10,058 nucleotides of DNA from NCBI GenBank assembly GCA_903831545.1, contig CAIKYI010000382.1, positions 1 to 10,058 on the forward strand. The letters are read 5' to 3'. Numbering within the stretch: position 1 is the stretch's first letter; the number at the start of each line of letters is the position of its first letter. Made by a program: the position numbers and the translations under genes. The stretch is from an uncultured Methylobacter sp. (GTDB lineage: Bacteria; Pseudomonadota; Gammaproteobacteria; Methylococcales; Methylomonadaceae). The notes under the pieces were generated by a model, which worked only from the letters and a program-made list of their open reading frames with translations, ran no database searches and was not told where the DNA came from. Shown here piece after piece: positions 1-7,396 of this stretch.

Positions 1-310
1 GGCTGCACAAATCAAAGATCCCAGTTTCCGCGTTCAAATCAGTACCGAAGGCGTTCATATCTTCAATCGCGACGGTATACACAGCGCCATAGATCCCTTT
101 GAATTGTTTCCAAAGCTGCAGGTTGAAAATGACGGCGGTCACGCTTTTTATCTGGGCGTGGAACTGGCCAGAGCAGAAATTGCCTGGCAATTGGGTAAAC
201 GTTATACGCAAGATCAAGCGCTACAATGGGGTTGCGCAACCGCAAACACAGAAGCCACAGTCGACCTGCACACCTTTAAACCGGCGGGAAGCACTTTGAA
301 GAAATCTTAA
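1..310 (+). CDS. Dihydropteroate-synthase-like protein (DUF6513-type), C-terminal part
   Basis: Only the last 102 residues or so lie in the window. The frame is open from base 2 to the TAA at 308-310, and the 5' end is outside. The segment with DPFELFPKL, then GGHAFYLGVELARAEIAWQL, then GKRYTQDQALQWGCA resembles, from memory, the C-terminus of the dihydropteroate-synthase-related proteins found in the tetrahydromethanopterin gene clusters of methylotrophs and in methanogens. Those proteins are thought to act in pterin cofactor synthesis, but the exact reaction is not settled. The neighbours support the call: DUF447 and MfnB follow on the same strand and belong to the same C1-cofactor neighbourhood. 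An in-frame ATG at 104 is internal and should not be taken as the start. The family name rests on remembered motif similarity in the tail only, because the pterin-binding core cannot be seen. Confidence 0.68.
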   Translation, partial: AAQIKDPSFRVQISTEGVHIFNRDGIHSAIDPFELFPKLQVENDGGHAFYLGVELARAEIAWQLGKRYTQDQALQWGCATANTEATVDLHTFKPAGSTLKKS

Positions 311-448
311 GTAGGGTGGGCATCACATACCTTTCGGGCTTATATTTTCGATCACTGGTTGGTGGGCGATGGCCACTCTGCTTGACTAATAATTGAACTA
401 TCTGATCTTTCCCACGCCGGAGCGTTACTTTCATTAAGTTAAGTAGTC

Positions 449-471
449 ATTCCGGCAGGGATAGCCGGAAT
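449..471. repeat. REP-like hairpin in left arm of the MITE
   Basis: ATTCCGGC (449-456) and GCCGGAAT (464-471) are perfect reverse complements around a 7-base loop AGGGATA. This GC-rich 8-bp stem is a typical REP-like unit. It could act as a transcript-stabilising or attenuating structure ahead of the DUF447-mfnB-kinase genes, but no U-tract follows, so it is not a standard intrinsic terminator. Confidence 0.75.
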
Positions 472-517
472 CCAGATCACAGGGATGTGTTTATAAGTTA
501 CCATCCATGGTTCCTGG

Positions 518-540
518 ATCTCGCCAATCCCTGCCGAGAT
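518..540. repeat. REP-like hairpin in right arm of the MITE
   Basis: ATCTCGCC (518-525) and GCCGAGAT (533-540) pair with one mismatch around the loop AATCCCT. It is the inverted, diverged counterpart of the hairpin at 449-471, with the same stem and loop lengths. Together they give the element a two-hairpin, BIME-like shape. Confidence 0.65.
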
Positions 541-617
541 GACGGTGCTTTTCTTAACTTAATGGCATTAAACGCCTGAGTATGGGAAGGATAAATTCAA
601 CTTTTGTTATTAATACC

Positions 618-1202
618 ATGATTCAAGAAACCATTGTCATCACCCAAAACCCTTCAGGCCTGGCACATATTGCGCCAATGGGAATTCATGTCTCCTCTAC
701 CGGCGATGAATTTATCATTTTGCCGTTTCGCCCCTCAACCACACTTAATAATTTGCTGGAAACCAAAACCGCAGTGCTCAACTATTGCGATGATGTGCGG
801 GTTTTCGCCGGTTGCCTGACCGGACGGCGTGACTGGCCCTTAAAACCGGCAGAAAAAATCAACGGCCAGCTACTAGCCTGTGCACTGGCTCATACCGAAC
901 TTGAACTGGTGCATGTTATCGACGATGAAACCCGACCAAAACTGGTTTGCAAAGCAGTACATACCGGCAATCACGCTCCCTTTAGAGGCTTTAACAGGGC
1001 CCAATATTCAGTACTGGAAGCGGCAATTTTAATCAGTCGCTTACACATGCTTCCCTTGGAAAAAATTCAAGCCGAAATCGACTACCTGCGTATCGGCCTG
1101 GAAAAAACCGCTGGCGATCGCGAACTGGAAGCCTGGTCTTGGCTGATGACAGCCATTGAAAATCATAAAACAAGCCTACCCCTGGCTGGAGTTATCGCAT
1201 GA
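618..1202 (+). CDS. DUF447 family protein (flavin-reductase-like fold) in C1-cofactor cluster
   Basis: This is a 194-residue protein of a family found in archaea with methanofuran and in methylotrophic bacteria. The family has a split-barrel, flavin-reductase-like fold and no assigned reaction. Recognisable segments are the start MIQETIVITQNPSG, PFRPSTTLNNL (about 36-46) and the block NYCDDVRVFAGCLTGRRDWP (about 55-74). I chose ATG 618 because family members typically begin MI(R/Q)ETIV. The open frame reaches back to ATG 582, adding 12 residues that look unrelated. Neither start has a convincing Shine-Dalgarno: GGAAGG at 584-589 is too far from 618. The TGA stop (1200-1202) overlaps the ATG of mfnB by four bases (ATGA), which implies translational coupling and a shared pathway. 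A role in methanofuran or tetrahydromethanopterin synthesis is inferred from this context. Confidence 0.85.
   Translation: MIQETIVITQNPSGLAHIAPMGIHVSSTGDEFIILPFRPSTTLNNLLETKTAVLNYCDDVRVFAGCLTGRRDWPLKPAEKINGQLLACALAHTELELVHVIDDETRPKLVCKAVHTGNHAPFRGFNRAQYSVLEAAILISRLHMLPLEKIQAEIDYLRIGLEKTAGDRELEAWSWLMTAIENHKTSLPLAGVIA
1188..1191 (+). promoter_or_regulatory. Ribosome binding site of mfnB inside the DUF447 gene
   Basis: GGAG lies 7 bases before the ATG at 1199 and within the end of the preceding gene. It supports 1199 as the true start of mfnB and the ATGA overlap with the DUF447 stop. Confidence 0.6.
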
Positions 1203-1885
1203 CTGGCATGCTGGCCAGCGTTAACAGCGTCGATGAAGCCATTTTGGTACTCAACGAAAACGTCGATATTATCGATTTAAAACAACCGGCTTTAGGTGCT
1301 TTAGGTGCTTTGGAAACCAGTCTCGTTAAAGAGATTGTCTCCAAAATTAATGGCCGGTGTCGAGTTAGCGCCACCATTGGCGACTTGCCGATGGTGGCGG
1401 ACGTTATCTACCCTGCCGTAACTTCCATGGCAGAAACCGGGGTGGACTTTATTAAAATCGGTTTTTTCCCCGGCGGTGACTGGCAGGCAACTATAAATAA
1501 ACTGGCAACACTTCAAAATCAAAATGATATAGCGACAAACTTGATTGCCGTGTTATTCGCCGACACCCAACCTGATTATTCTGTTATCGTTGCACTAAAA
1601 AAGGCTGGCTTCAAAGGTGTCATGCTGGATACCATGAACAAAAATAAAGGCTCCTTAACGCAGCTCATGACTAAAAACCGACTGGCAGAATTTGTCCTGT
1701 TAGCCAAATCAAAGCATTTGCTCTGCGGACTGGCCGGATCACTCAGACTTGTGGACATCGAAGAACTCTTGCCTTACGCACCTGATTATCTGGGCTTTAG
1801 AGGTGCCTTATGTATGGCTCACGATAGAACTGGGCAGTTGAATCAACAAGCCATTTTTAAAATAAAGCTCGCCCTAATGCGATGA
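1199..1885 (+). CDS. mfnB: (5-formylfuran-3-yl)methyl phosphate synthase (MfnB, DUF556)
   Basis: This 228-residue cytosolic enzyme should condense two molecules of glyceraldehyde 3-phosphate into (5-formylfuran-3-yl)methyl phosphate, the first committed step to the furan of methanofuran and methylofuran. The signature DIIDLKQPALGALGAL places a lysine at position 28, one off the Schiff-base lysine 27 of the Methanocaldococcus enzyme. FIKIGFFPGG puts a second lysine at 86, matching lysine 85 there. The C-terminal part has CGLAGSLRLVDIEEL (about 178-192), followed by PDYLGFRGALC, typical of this TIM-barrel family. Length matches the usual size of about 230 residues. It overlaps the DUF447 gene by ATGA at its start and the sensor kinase by ATGA at its end, so all three are probably one transcript. 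The product carries C1 units during formaldehyde oxidation in methylotrophs (established knowledge). The call is firm. Confidence 0.93.
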   Translation: MTGMLASVNSVDEAILVLNENVDIIDLKQPALGALGALETSLVKEIVSKINGRCRVSATIGDLPMVADVIYPAVTSMAETGVDFIKIGFFPGGDWQATINKLATLQNQNDIATNLIAVLFADTQPDYSVIVALKKAGFKGVMLDTMNKNKGSLTQLMTKNRLAEFVLLAKSKHLLCGLAGSLRLVDIEELLPYAPDYLGFRGALCMAHDRTGQLNQQAIFKIKLALMR

Positions 1886-4800
1886 CCTTCCTTCACTTAA
1901 TCATTCGTTTGACAACACGACTCCAATTCTTTGGAAGCCTTTGCTTGTATGCCGGAATCGGTGCAACTATTTTGGGTTCATCGCCTGTATACGCGGAACC
2001 TGTTCATGTTCAACTCCGCTGGCACCATCAATTTCAATTTGCCGGCTATTATGCCGCCATCGAACAAGGCTATTATCGTAAAGCCGGTCTTGAGGTCATT
2101 CTTCACGAAGGCGCTCCCGGAAAAACCCCGATCCAGGAAGTCTTGCAAGGAAATAGTCAATACGGCGAGGCAAATAGCGAGGTGCTTTTAGCTCGTTTGC
2201 GCGGCTCACCACTTGTTGCCCTGGCTTCGATCTTTCAACACTCACCGGCCGTATTACTGACTCGTAAAGATGCGGGCATTTCTTCCCCCGAAGATTTGAT
2301 CGGAAAAAGAGTAATGATGATGGATCCAGTCATTGACGCCGATTTTGTTGCGATGTTTAACAACGAGGGCATCAATATCAGTGGCATTAAAATCATACCC
2401 AGCAGCTACAACATCCAGGATTTAGTCGACGGCAAAGTCGAGGCTTTTAACTCCTATATCAGCAATGAACCGTACTTTCTAAAACTGCAAGGTATCGACT
2501 ATACCATCCTTAATCCCCGTAACTATGGCGTAGATTTCTACAGTGACATTCTGTTTACCACAGAACAGGAACTCCAGCATCATCCGGAACGGGTAAAAGC
2601 ATTTCGGGAAGCCACACTTGAGGGCTGGCGTTACGCAATGGCTCATCAACAGGAAATAATAGACCTCCTGATCAACACTTATCACGTTGCAAAACCCAGG
2701 GCTCATCTTGAATATGAAGCCGAATCCATGCAAACCCTGATCATGCCTGATTTAATGGAAATGGGCCATATGAATCCCTGGCGCTGGAAACACATCGCCG
2801 ATACCTTTATAAAAGCGGGTATGGTCGAAAATGACAGGTTATTACAAGGGTTTATTTACGACCCGGACCCGATAGCCGATAAGAAAGTTCTAATGAAATA
2901 TGCAAAATTCTCTGGAATTGTTGCAATCATCGCCAGTTTTTTCACCCTGCTTGTTTACCTTGCTTATAGATCGGTAAAACGTGAAAACTCGCTCCGGATA
3001 CAAACCGAAAAAGCGCTACAAAGAAGTGAAGAGCGCTTCAAAACCATGTTTAATCAAGCCCCTTTAGGGATCGCCTTAATCGACTCACTATCCGGACATA
3101 TTTACACTGCAAACCCCATGTTTAGTAAAATTATCGGCAAAACATTGGAAGAAATGCCTACTATCAACTGGATGAATATCTCGCATCCTGATGGTATAGA
3201 GGACTATTTAAACAACATGAGTCTTTTGAATAACCGGGAAATCAGTTATTTCAACATGCAAAAACGCTATCTTCACCCCAATGGCTCTGTGATTTGGACA
3301 AAAATGACCATTGCATCGGTTAAAGTTAACGCTATAGAAAGTCCACGCCACCTGTGTATGCTTGAAGATATTACCGAACACATAAAAGCAGAAAACGCGC
3401 TAAGAAAAAGTGAAGATCACTTACGATCTTTCTACGATCTTGATCTAATCGGCCTGGCGATTTTGGATCCGGATAAGCACTTAATTCGTATCAATAACTA
3501 CTTATGCAATATGCTGGAATATTCAGAACAGGAATTGCGCGGCATGACATGGATGCAAATTACTTATCCGGAAGATCAGAATCAAGAACTTAAACAGTTT
3601 GAGCAGTTATTGAACAATCAAATTGATCGCTACGCTTTGGAAAAACGTTTTGTCAGTCGCAGTGGCAAAATAATCCCGGGTAAACTGATGGTGCAAGGCG
3701 TGCGCAAACCGAATGGAACGCTTGATTATGCAACCGCAATGATTGAAGACATCACTTACAGTAAAGAGGTAGAAAATAACCTGAGAGAAAGTGAAGAAAG
3801 ATTAAGCTTCGTTTTGGAAGGTAGTCAATTAGGATTCTGGGATTGGAATATCACCACCAATACCGTAAAACGTAACCAACTTTGGGCTGAAATGTTGGGT
3901 TATAAGCTCAAAGAAATCGAATCGACCATCAACCAATGGTCCGACTTTATTCATCCGGACGACCTGCAAAATGCCTTGAAATCCTTAAATGACCATCTTG
4001 AAGGACAATCGCCGCGCCACAAATTAATCTACCGCATGAAAACTAAAAGTGGCTCTTATAAATGGATTATGGATAGCGCCAAAATCGTTCAACGTGATCC
4101 ACAAGGTAAGCCCACTAGAATGTCCGGTACACATGCCGATGTCACAGATCAAAAGAACATAGAAGATGCCTTACGCGAAAGTGAAACCCGCTTTCGTAAC
4201 TTGTACGAAAAAGCGCCATTGGCTTACCAGTCGATGGATTGTTCCGCAAAAATTGTCGATGTAAACGAAACCTGGCTTTCATTACTGGGCTATAAAAGAG
4301 ATGAAGTTGTTGGGCATAATACCGGCGATTTCATGACCAACGACTCACTTAAAAAAAGTTTTGACCTGTTCAAAATAAATGATCGCATTGATGGCCTGTT
4401 ATGCGAATTTATCTGTAAGGATGGGAGCCAGCTTCTGCTAAGCGTCAATGGACAAGTTGCCCGAGACAGCACCGGCGAATTTTTGCTCACGCACGTCATT
4501 CTTACCGACATTACTGAAATCATGTTGGCAAAAAATGCAGCTGAAGCCGCCAATGATGCCAAAAATCAGTTTCTTGCCAATCTTAGCCATGAATTACGTA
4601 CGCCTTTAAATGGCATTTTAGGCTTTACCGGCTTGTTGCAAAAAAATACCTCACTTGCAGCAGCAGATAAAAAGAAAATAGATATTATCTGGCAATGCGG
4701 CGATAACCTTTTAACACTCATTACCGATTTGCTGGATATTGCTTCAATTGATTCCAATAAAATTATCCTGCACCCCCATGAATTCGATTTTGACAGATTG

Positions 4801-5658
4801 CTAAATAATATTTTCGAAATTTTCAAACTTCAGACAGCTGAAAAAAAATTGGAATTAATCCTGAAAAATACTGCAATATCTCATCCCCTGCGCGGCGATG
4901 AAAAACGCATCTGGCAAATCATGGTAAATTTATTGAATAACGCTATAAAATATACCGAAGCGGGACAAGTCATCGTAACTTCGAGCTATCAGGACGGAAA
5001 ATTGGATGTTTCCATCAAAGATACCGGATGCGGAATTGCCAAAGAAAATCTGGGGCAAATCTTTTCTCCCTTTGTGCAAATTAATTCCGGCGACTTTATG
5101 ACAGAAGGTGTAGGTCTTGGACTGGCGATTACCCAGGAACTGGTCAATTTTATGGGCGGTAAATTATCGGTAACCAGTGAAGTCGGGGTTGGCAGTATTT
5201 TTTCGGTTTCGCTTCCGTTACCTGCCATAACAACAAATCAATGCAAGGCAAAGCCTCATGAACAAATATCCATGAAAAAAGAAAATAAAATCAGAGTATT
5301 AATTGCGGATGATAACGAAATTAACTTATTGTTATTGGCTAATCTGCTCGATTTACAAGGCTGCATTGTTGATTCGGCCATAAACGGTAAAGAAGCTCTT
5401 AACTTAATAAACCAAAACCACTATAAAATCGCACTGATCGATCTTAATATGCCTGTAATGTCGGGGCTTGAGTTAGTAAAAATCCTGAGAAGCGAGAAAA
5501 ACCCCTTACCAATGGCTGCCATCAGTGCTTATGCAGATAACAACAAAATTGATGACGCACTGGCAGCAGGATTTGATTACTATCTGACAAAACCGGTTGA
5601 TGAGGAAGACTTGATTAAGCTAATCAAGTCTGGTTCAGAAGAATACCGGAACAGATAA
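1882..5658 (+). CDS. Hybrid sensor histidine kinase: NMT1/THI5-like periplasmic domain, about 4 PAS, HisKA, HATPase, REC
   Basis: This is a 1258-residue membrane sensor. Residues 1-38 are a signal peptide ending VYA. About 41-300 form an NMT1/THI5-like binding domain (VQLRWHHQFQFAGYYAAIEQ, then GEANS and SPEDLIGKRV), the fold that binds thiamine-type pyrimidines or related small molecules. A single membrane helix spans about 342-362. PAS domains lie at roughly 380-500, 508-627, 636-757 and 766-880, each ending in a PAC-like D(I/V)T block. HisKA carries SHELRTP with phospho-acceptor His903. HATPase shows the N box NLLNNAIKYT (1017-1026), DTGCGIA and GVGLGLAI. The receiver has acidic pair D1143/D1144, phospho-acceptor Asp1187 (LIDLNMP), Ser1215 and Lys1237 (LTKP). 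All catalytic residues are present. The ATG overlaps the mfnB stop (ATGA) and has no clear Shine-Dalgarno, so expression probably depends on coupling. No HPt domain or DNA-binding output regulator is nearby, and the ligand is unknown. Confidence 0.93.
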   Translation: MTFLHLIIRLTTRLQFFGSLCLYAGIGATILGSSPVYAEPVHVQLRWHHQFQFAGYYAAIEQGYYRKAGLEVILHEGAPGKTPIQEVLQGNSQYGEANSEVLLARLRGSPLVALASIFQHSPAVLLTRKDAGISSPEDLIGKRVMMMDPVIDADFVAMFNNEGINISGIKIIPSSYNIQDLVDGKVEAFNSYISNEPYFLKLQGIDYTILNPRNYGVDFYSDILFTTEQELQHHPERVKAFREATLEGWRYAMAHQQEIIDLLINTYHVAKPRAHLEYEAESMQTLIMPDLMEMGHMNPWRWKHIADTFIKAGMVENDRLLQGFIYDPDPIADKKVLMKYAKFSGIVAIIASFFTLLVYLAYRSVKRENSLRIQTEKALQRSEERFKTMFNQAPLGIALIDSLSGHIYTANPMFSKIIGKTLEEMPTINWMNISHPDGIEDYLNNMSLLNNREISYFNMQKRYLHPNGSVIWTKMTIASVKVNAIESPRHLCMLEDITEHIKAENALRKSEDHLRSFYDLDLIGLAILDPDKHLIRINNYLCNMLEYSEQELRGMTWMQITYPEDQNQELKQFEQLLNNQIDRYALEKRFVSRSGKIIPGKLMVQGVRKPNGTLDYATAMIEDITYSKEVENNLRESEERLSFVLEGSQLGFWDWNITTNTVKRNQLWAEMLGYKLKEIESTINQWSDFIHPDDLQNALKSLNDHLEGQSPRHKLIYRMKTKSGSYKWIMDSAKIVQRDPQGKPTRMSGTHADVTDQKNIEDALRESETRFRNLYEKAPLAYQSMDCSAKIVDVNETWLSLLGYKRDEVVGHNTGDFMTNDSLKKSFDLFKINDRIDGLLCEFICKDGSQLLLSVNGQVARDSTGEFLLTHVILTDITEIMLAKNAAEAANDAKNQFLANLSHELRTPLNGILGFTGLLQKNTSLAAADKKKIDIIWQCGDNLLTLITDLLDIASIDSNKIILHPHEFDFDRLLNNIFEIFKLQTAEKKLELILKNTAISHPLRGDEKRIWQIMVNLLNNAIKYTEAGQVIVTSSYQDGKLDVSIKDTGCGIAKENLGQIFSPFVQINSGDFMTEGVGLGLAITQELVNFMGGKLSVTSEVGVGSIFSVSLPLPAITTNQCKAKPHEQISMKKENKIRVLIADDNEINLLLLANLLDLQGCIVDSAINGKEALNLINQNHYKIALIDLNMPVMSGLELVKILRSEKNPLPMAAISAYADNNKIDDALAAGFDYYLTKPVDEEDLIKLIKSGSEEYRNR

Positions 5659-5705
5659 AAATATTTATAATCAATATTCTAAAACCATCATTTGAAACCG
5701 CAACA

Positions 5706-5723
5706 GGCAATAGCCGTATTGCC
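5706..5723. other. Perfect 7-bp stem-loop between convergent genes
   Basis: GGCAATA (5706-5712) and TATTGCC (5717-5723) pair perfectly around a GCCG loop, 47 bases after the kinase stop. No U-run follows on either strand, so it is not a textbook intrinsic terminator. It may still protect the 3' end of the kinase transcript. The rest of the 249-base gap between the kinase and the porin shows nothing else convincing, only a 25-codon frame at 5738-5812 without a ribosome binding site. Confidence 0.45.
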
Positions 5724-5907
5724 CCGTATGTTAATCCATGATCATTCGGCGAATTATAGGTGTATTACTTCAAGCAGTAGCAGGTGGCAATCAGCAAAGC
5801 ATGGATTTATAAGATGCCATCAAATACTAAAACGAGAACTGATTTCTTTTTGTTAAAAGACTTTTGTCCACCTACTTTATCGGGCTATTATTCATAACCC
5901 TGAGTCA

Positions 5908-7392
5908 TCAAAAATTATAACGCGCAGAAAACTGCAAGCGTTGTAAATCCCCAGCTTGCCCACTGATGAGTTCCCGATTCGCGTAAATATATTCAAGTCC
6001 CAGCATCGCCTGACTGATCGGACTCCACAATAAATTGGCATGGATTGACTGTACCTGTTGATTTAACAACTGGTTGACATAACCGGGTTGATCGGCGCGG
6101 GAAAGCCCATAGGCAACATTGGAGCGCCATTGTTTACTCCACCAATACTGATATGCCAGCATTCCACCATAAGTAGTTACCAAATCCAGATTACCGTTTC
6201 TATCTAATGCAGCATCCGCAAAGGTATTAGGAGTAGTGACATAACGCCCCTGACCATTACCGTAATGGGCCATAAAACGAATATTATCCAGGCCAAAGGT
6301 ATTTATTTTTCCGGCCAGACTGACAGCCCCACCCCAAGCGTCTTGTTGATAACCAGTGATGCTTGTTGCTGGAGTATTAGTGGTGCTGTTGGTGTAGCGT
6401 ATCTGTCTGGTTAATGCTGATAGCGAAATATTACCCCAGGCAGGATTGAAATTGACGCGCGCCACCATATCGGGATAACGGTCTGCATTTGGCGTCATAA
6501 AAAAGCTATCGCTATTGGGATAGAAGGAAGCCGAACCTGCCGCAGAAGAATCAAATCTGTTATCAACCCATACCCGACTTCGCGGTGCTTCCAAGGCAAC
6601 TTGTAATTCCATCGGCGTGCCTGCCCACGAAATCGGCTGACTCCAGCGCACCAATGGCTGACGCAAATTGCTGACCTGACCCGCAGAACCGCCAAAATCG
6701 AGAATATCCGGAATGGCTGCGACATTTAAAAAAGTTGTCCAGGTCTGTCCTGCAAGAAAATTACCAATAGAACCATAAGCATGACGTAAACGCGGGGTGT
6801 AAGTGTACGTCCCAGGTGCGTCAAAAAAATCTATTTCCAGAAAAGTATTTACGTCACCCCAGGCACTGGGGGTAAAAGACTTAAACCATAACCGGCTTTC
6901 TTTACTATGAAAAGTCAACTGGCTATGCTCGCCCGGCGCACCACCCACCGGAATCTGTGAGAGCAACAATTGCTGGTCACCAAACTTGTCACGACCGGCA
7001 CTCACATTATTCAGCAAGACATCCGTTTTAATATACCCGCCCAAGCCAATGGAAGTGTCGGTACCAGGAATTTTAAAGGTGCCTTTCACATCGCCCACCG
7101 TAACCACAGGCTTTTCATTACTTTTGGCGGGGGCAGCTTGGCCAGCCGCTTGGGTCGTATTAGCCTGAGCCGGAACTGCTGATGCCTTGAATGCTTGCTG
7201 CTCGGCACGATATTGCTGGCGCTCCTTCTCCAATTCAGTGACACGGGAATTGGATTGCTCAACCTGACTTTTTAATTCTTTTACCTGTGCTTTCAGTTCC
7301 TTAAGCAAACTTAACACATCGTCCTCCGCCAAGGTCGGCTCGGCCATCAGGCAACAAAGCAGGATCAGTATAATTTGACGGACTTTATGCAT
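5908..7392 (-). CDS. DcaP-like trimeric outer-membrane porin with N-terminal coiled coil
   Basis: The product has 494 residues. I chose ATG 7392 because it gives a clean signal peptide (HKVRQIILILLCCLM, cleavage after TLA, about residue 22) and has GAAGG (7401-7405) 8 bases upstream. The open frame extends to 7503, but that 37-residue extension overlaps the upstream gene and is not credible. Residues about 24-68 form a coiled coil (LLKELKAQVKELKSQVEQ), followed by an Ala/Gln-rich linker (about 70-95) and a beta-barrel from about 105 (TDTSIGLGGYIKTDVLLNN, then LRHAYGSIGNFLAGQTWTTF). The C-terminal residue is Phe (QFSARYNF), the usual outer-membrane assembly signal. This layout matches DcaP-family porins, which pass small, often carboxylated solutes; the solute here is unknown. 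It starts 4 bases after the cytochrome gene ends and is surely co-transcribed with it. Confidence 0.85.
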   Translation of the reverse strand: MHKVRQIILILLCCLMAEPTLAEDDVLSLLKELKAQVKELKSQVEQSNSRVTELEKERQQYRAEQQAFKASAVPAQANTTQAAGQAAPAKSNEKPVVTVGDVKGTFKIPGTDTSIGLGGYIKTDVLLNNVSAGRDKFGDQQLLLSQIPVGGAPGEHSQLTFHSKESRLWFKSFTPSAWGDVNTFLEIDFFDAPGTYTYTPRLRHAYGSIGNFLAGQTWTTFLNVAAIPDILDFGGSAGQVSNLRQPLVRWSQPISWAGTPMELQVALEAPRSRVWVDNRFDSSAAGSASFYPNSDSFFMTPNADRYPDMVARVNFNPAWGNISLSALTRQIRYTNSTTNTPATSITGYQQDAWGGAVSLAGKINTFGLDNIRFMAHYGNGQGRYVTTPNTFADAALDRNGNLDLVTTYGGMLAYQYWWSKQWRSNVAYGLSRADQPGYVNQLLNQQVQSIHANLLWSPISQAMLGLEYIYANRELISGQAGDLQRLQFSARYNF

Positions 7393-7396
7393 GATC

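Larger units (their letters stand above)
432..564. mobile_element. MITE, 133 bp, with 12-bp terminal inverted repeats and REP-like hairpins
   Basis: The element begins with CATTAAGTTAAG (432-443) and ends with the exact reverse complement CTTAACTTAATG (553-564). Further inside, the two arms share GTCAT, CGGCAGGGAT and ATCCAG in inverted orientation, so the whole element can fold back on itself. No open reading frame fits inside, as expected for a non-autonomous element. The arms carry the CCGGCAGGGAT...GCCGGAATCCAG pattern seen in many small repeats of gammaproteobacteria. I see no clear target duplication outside the 12-bp ends; the TTAA-containing ends could themselves include it. It sits between the dihydropteroate-synthase-like gene and the DUF447 gene and may have split an older operon. 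The mobilising transposase is not in the window. Confidence 0.8.

Noticed and set aside
311..418. GTAGGGTGGGC (311-321) and CCCACGCC (411-418) as ends of a second small repeat
   Set aside because: These words resemble a repeat common in methanotroph genomes, but the arms match only loosely and the middle does not pair. A worn remnant is possible but not supportable from one copy.
582..617. Upstream start for the DUF447 gene
   Set aside because: The extra 12 residues do not look like the family, whose members begin at the MIQET position, and no ribosome binding site precedes ATG 582. It is kept only as an alternative.
1291..1312. Direct repeat CTTTAGGTG x2 inside mfnB
   Set aside because: It encodes the LGALGAL part of the normal MfnB signature, so it is explained by the protein family rather than by a repeat expansion.
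4290..5228. Minus-strand frames of 79-90 codons within the kinase
   Set aside because: They are antisense to conserved PAS, HisKA and HATPase coding sequence and have no recognisable content.
5738..5812. 25-codon frame starting MIIRRIIGVLLQ
   Set aside because: It has no ribosome binding site and lies in a gap between convergent genes. It is short enough to be chance.
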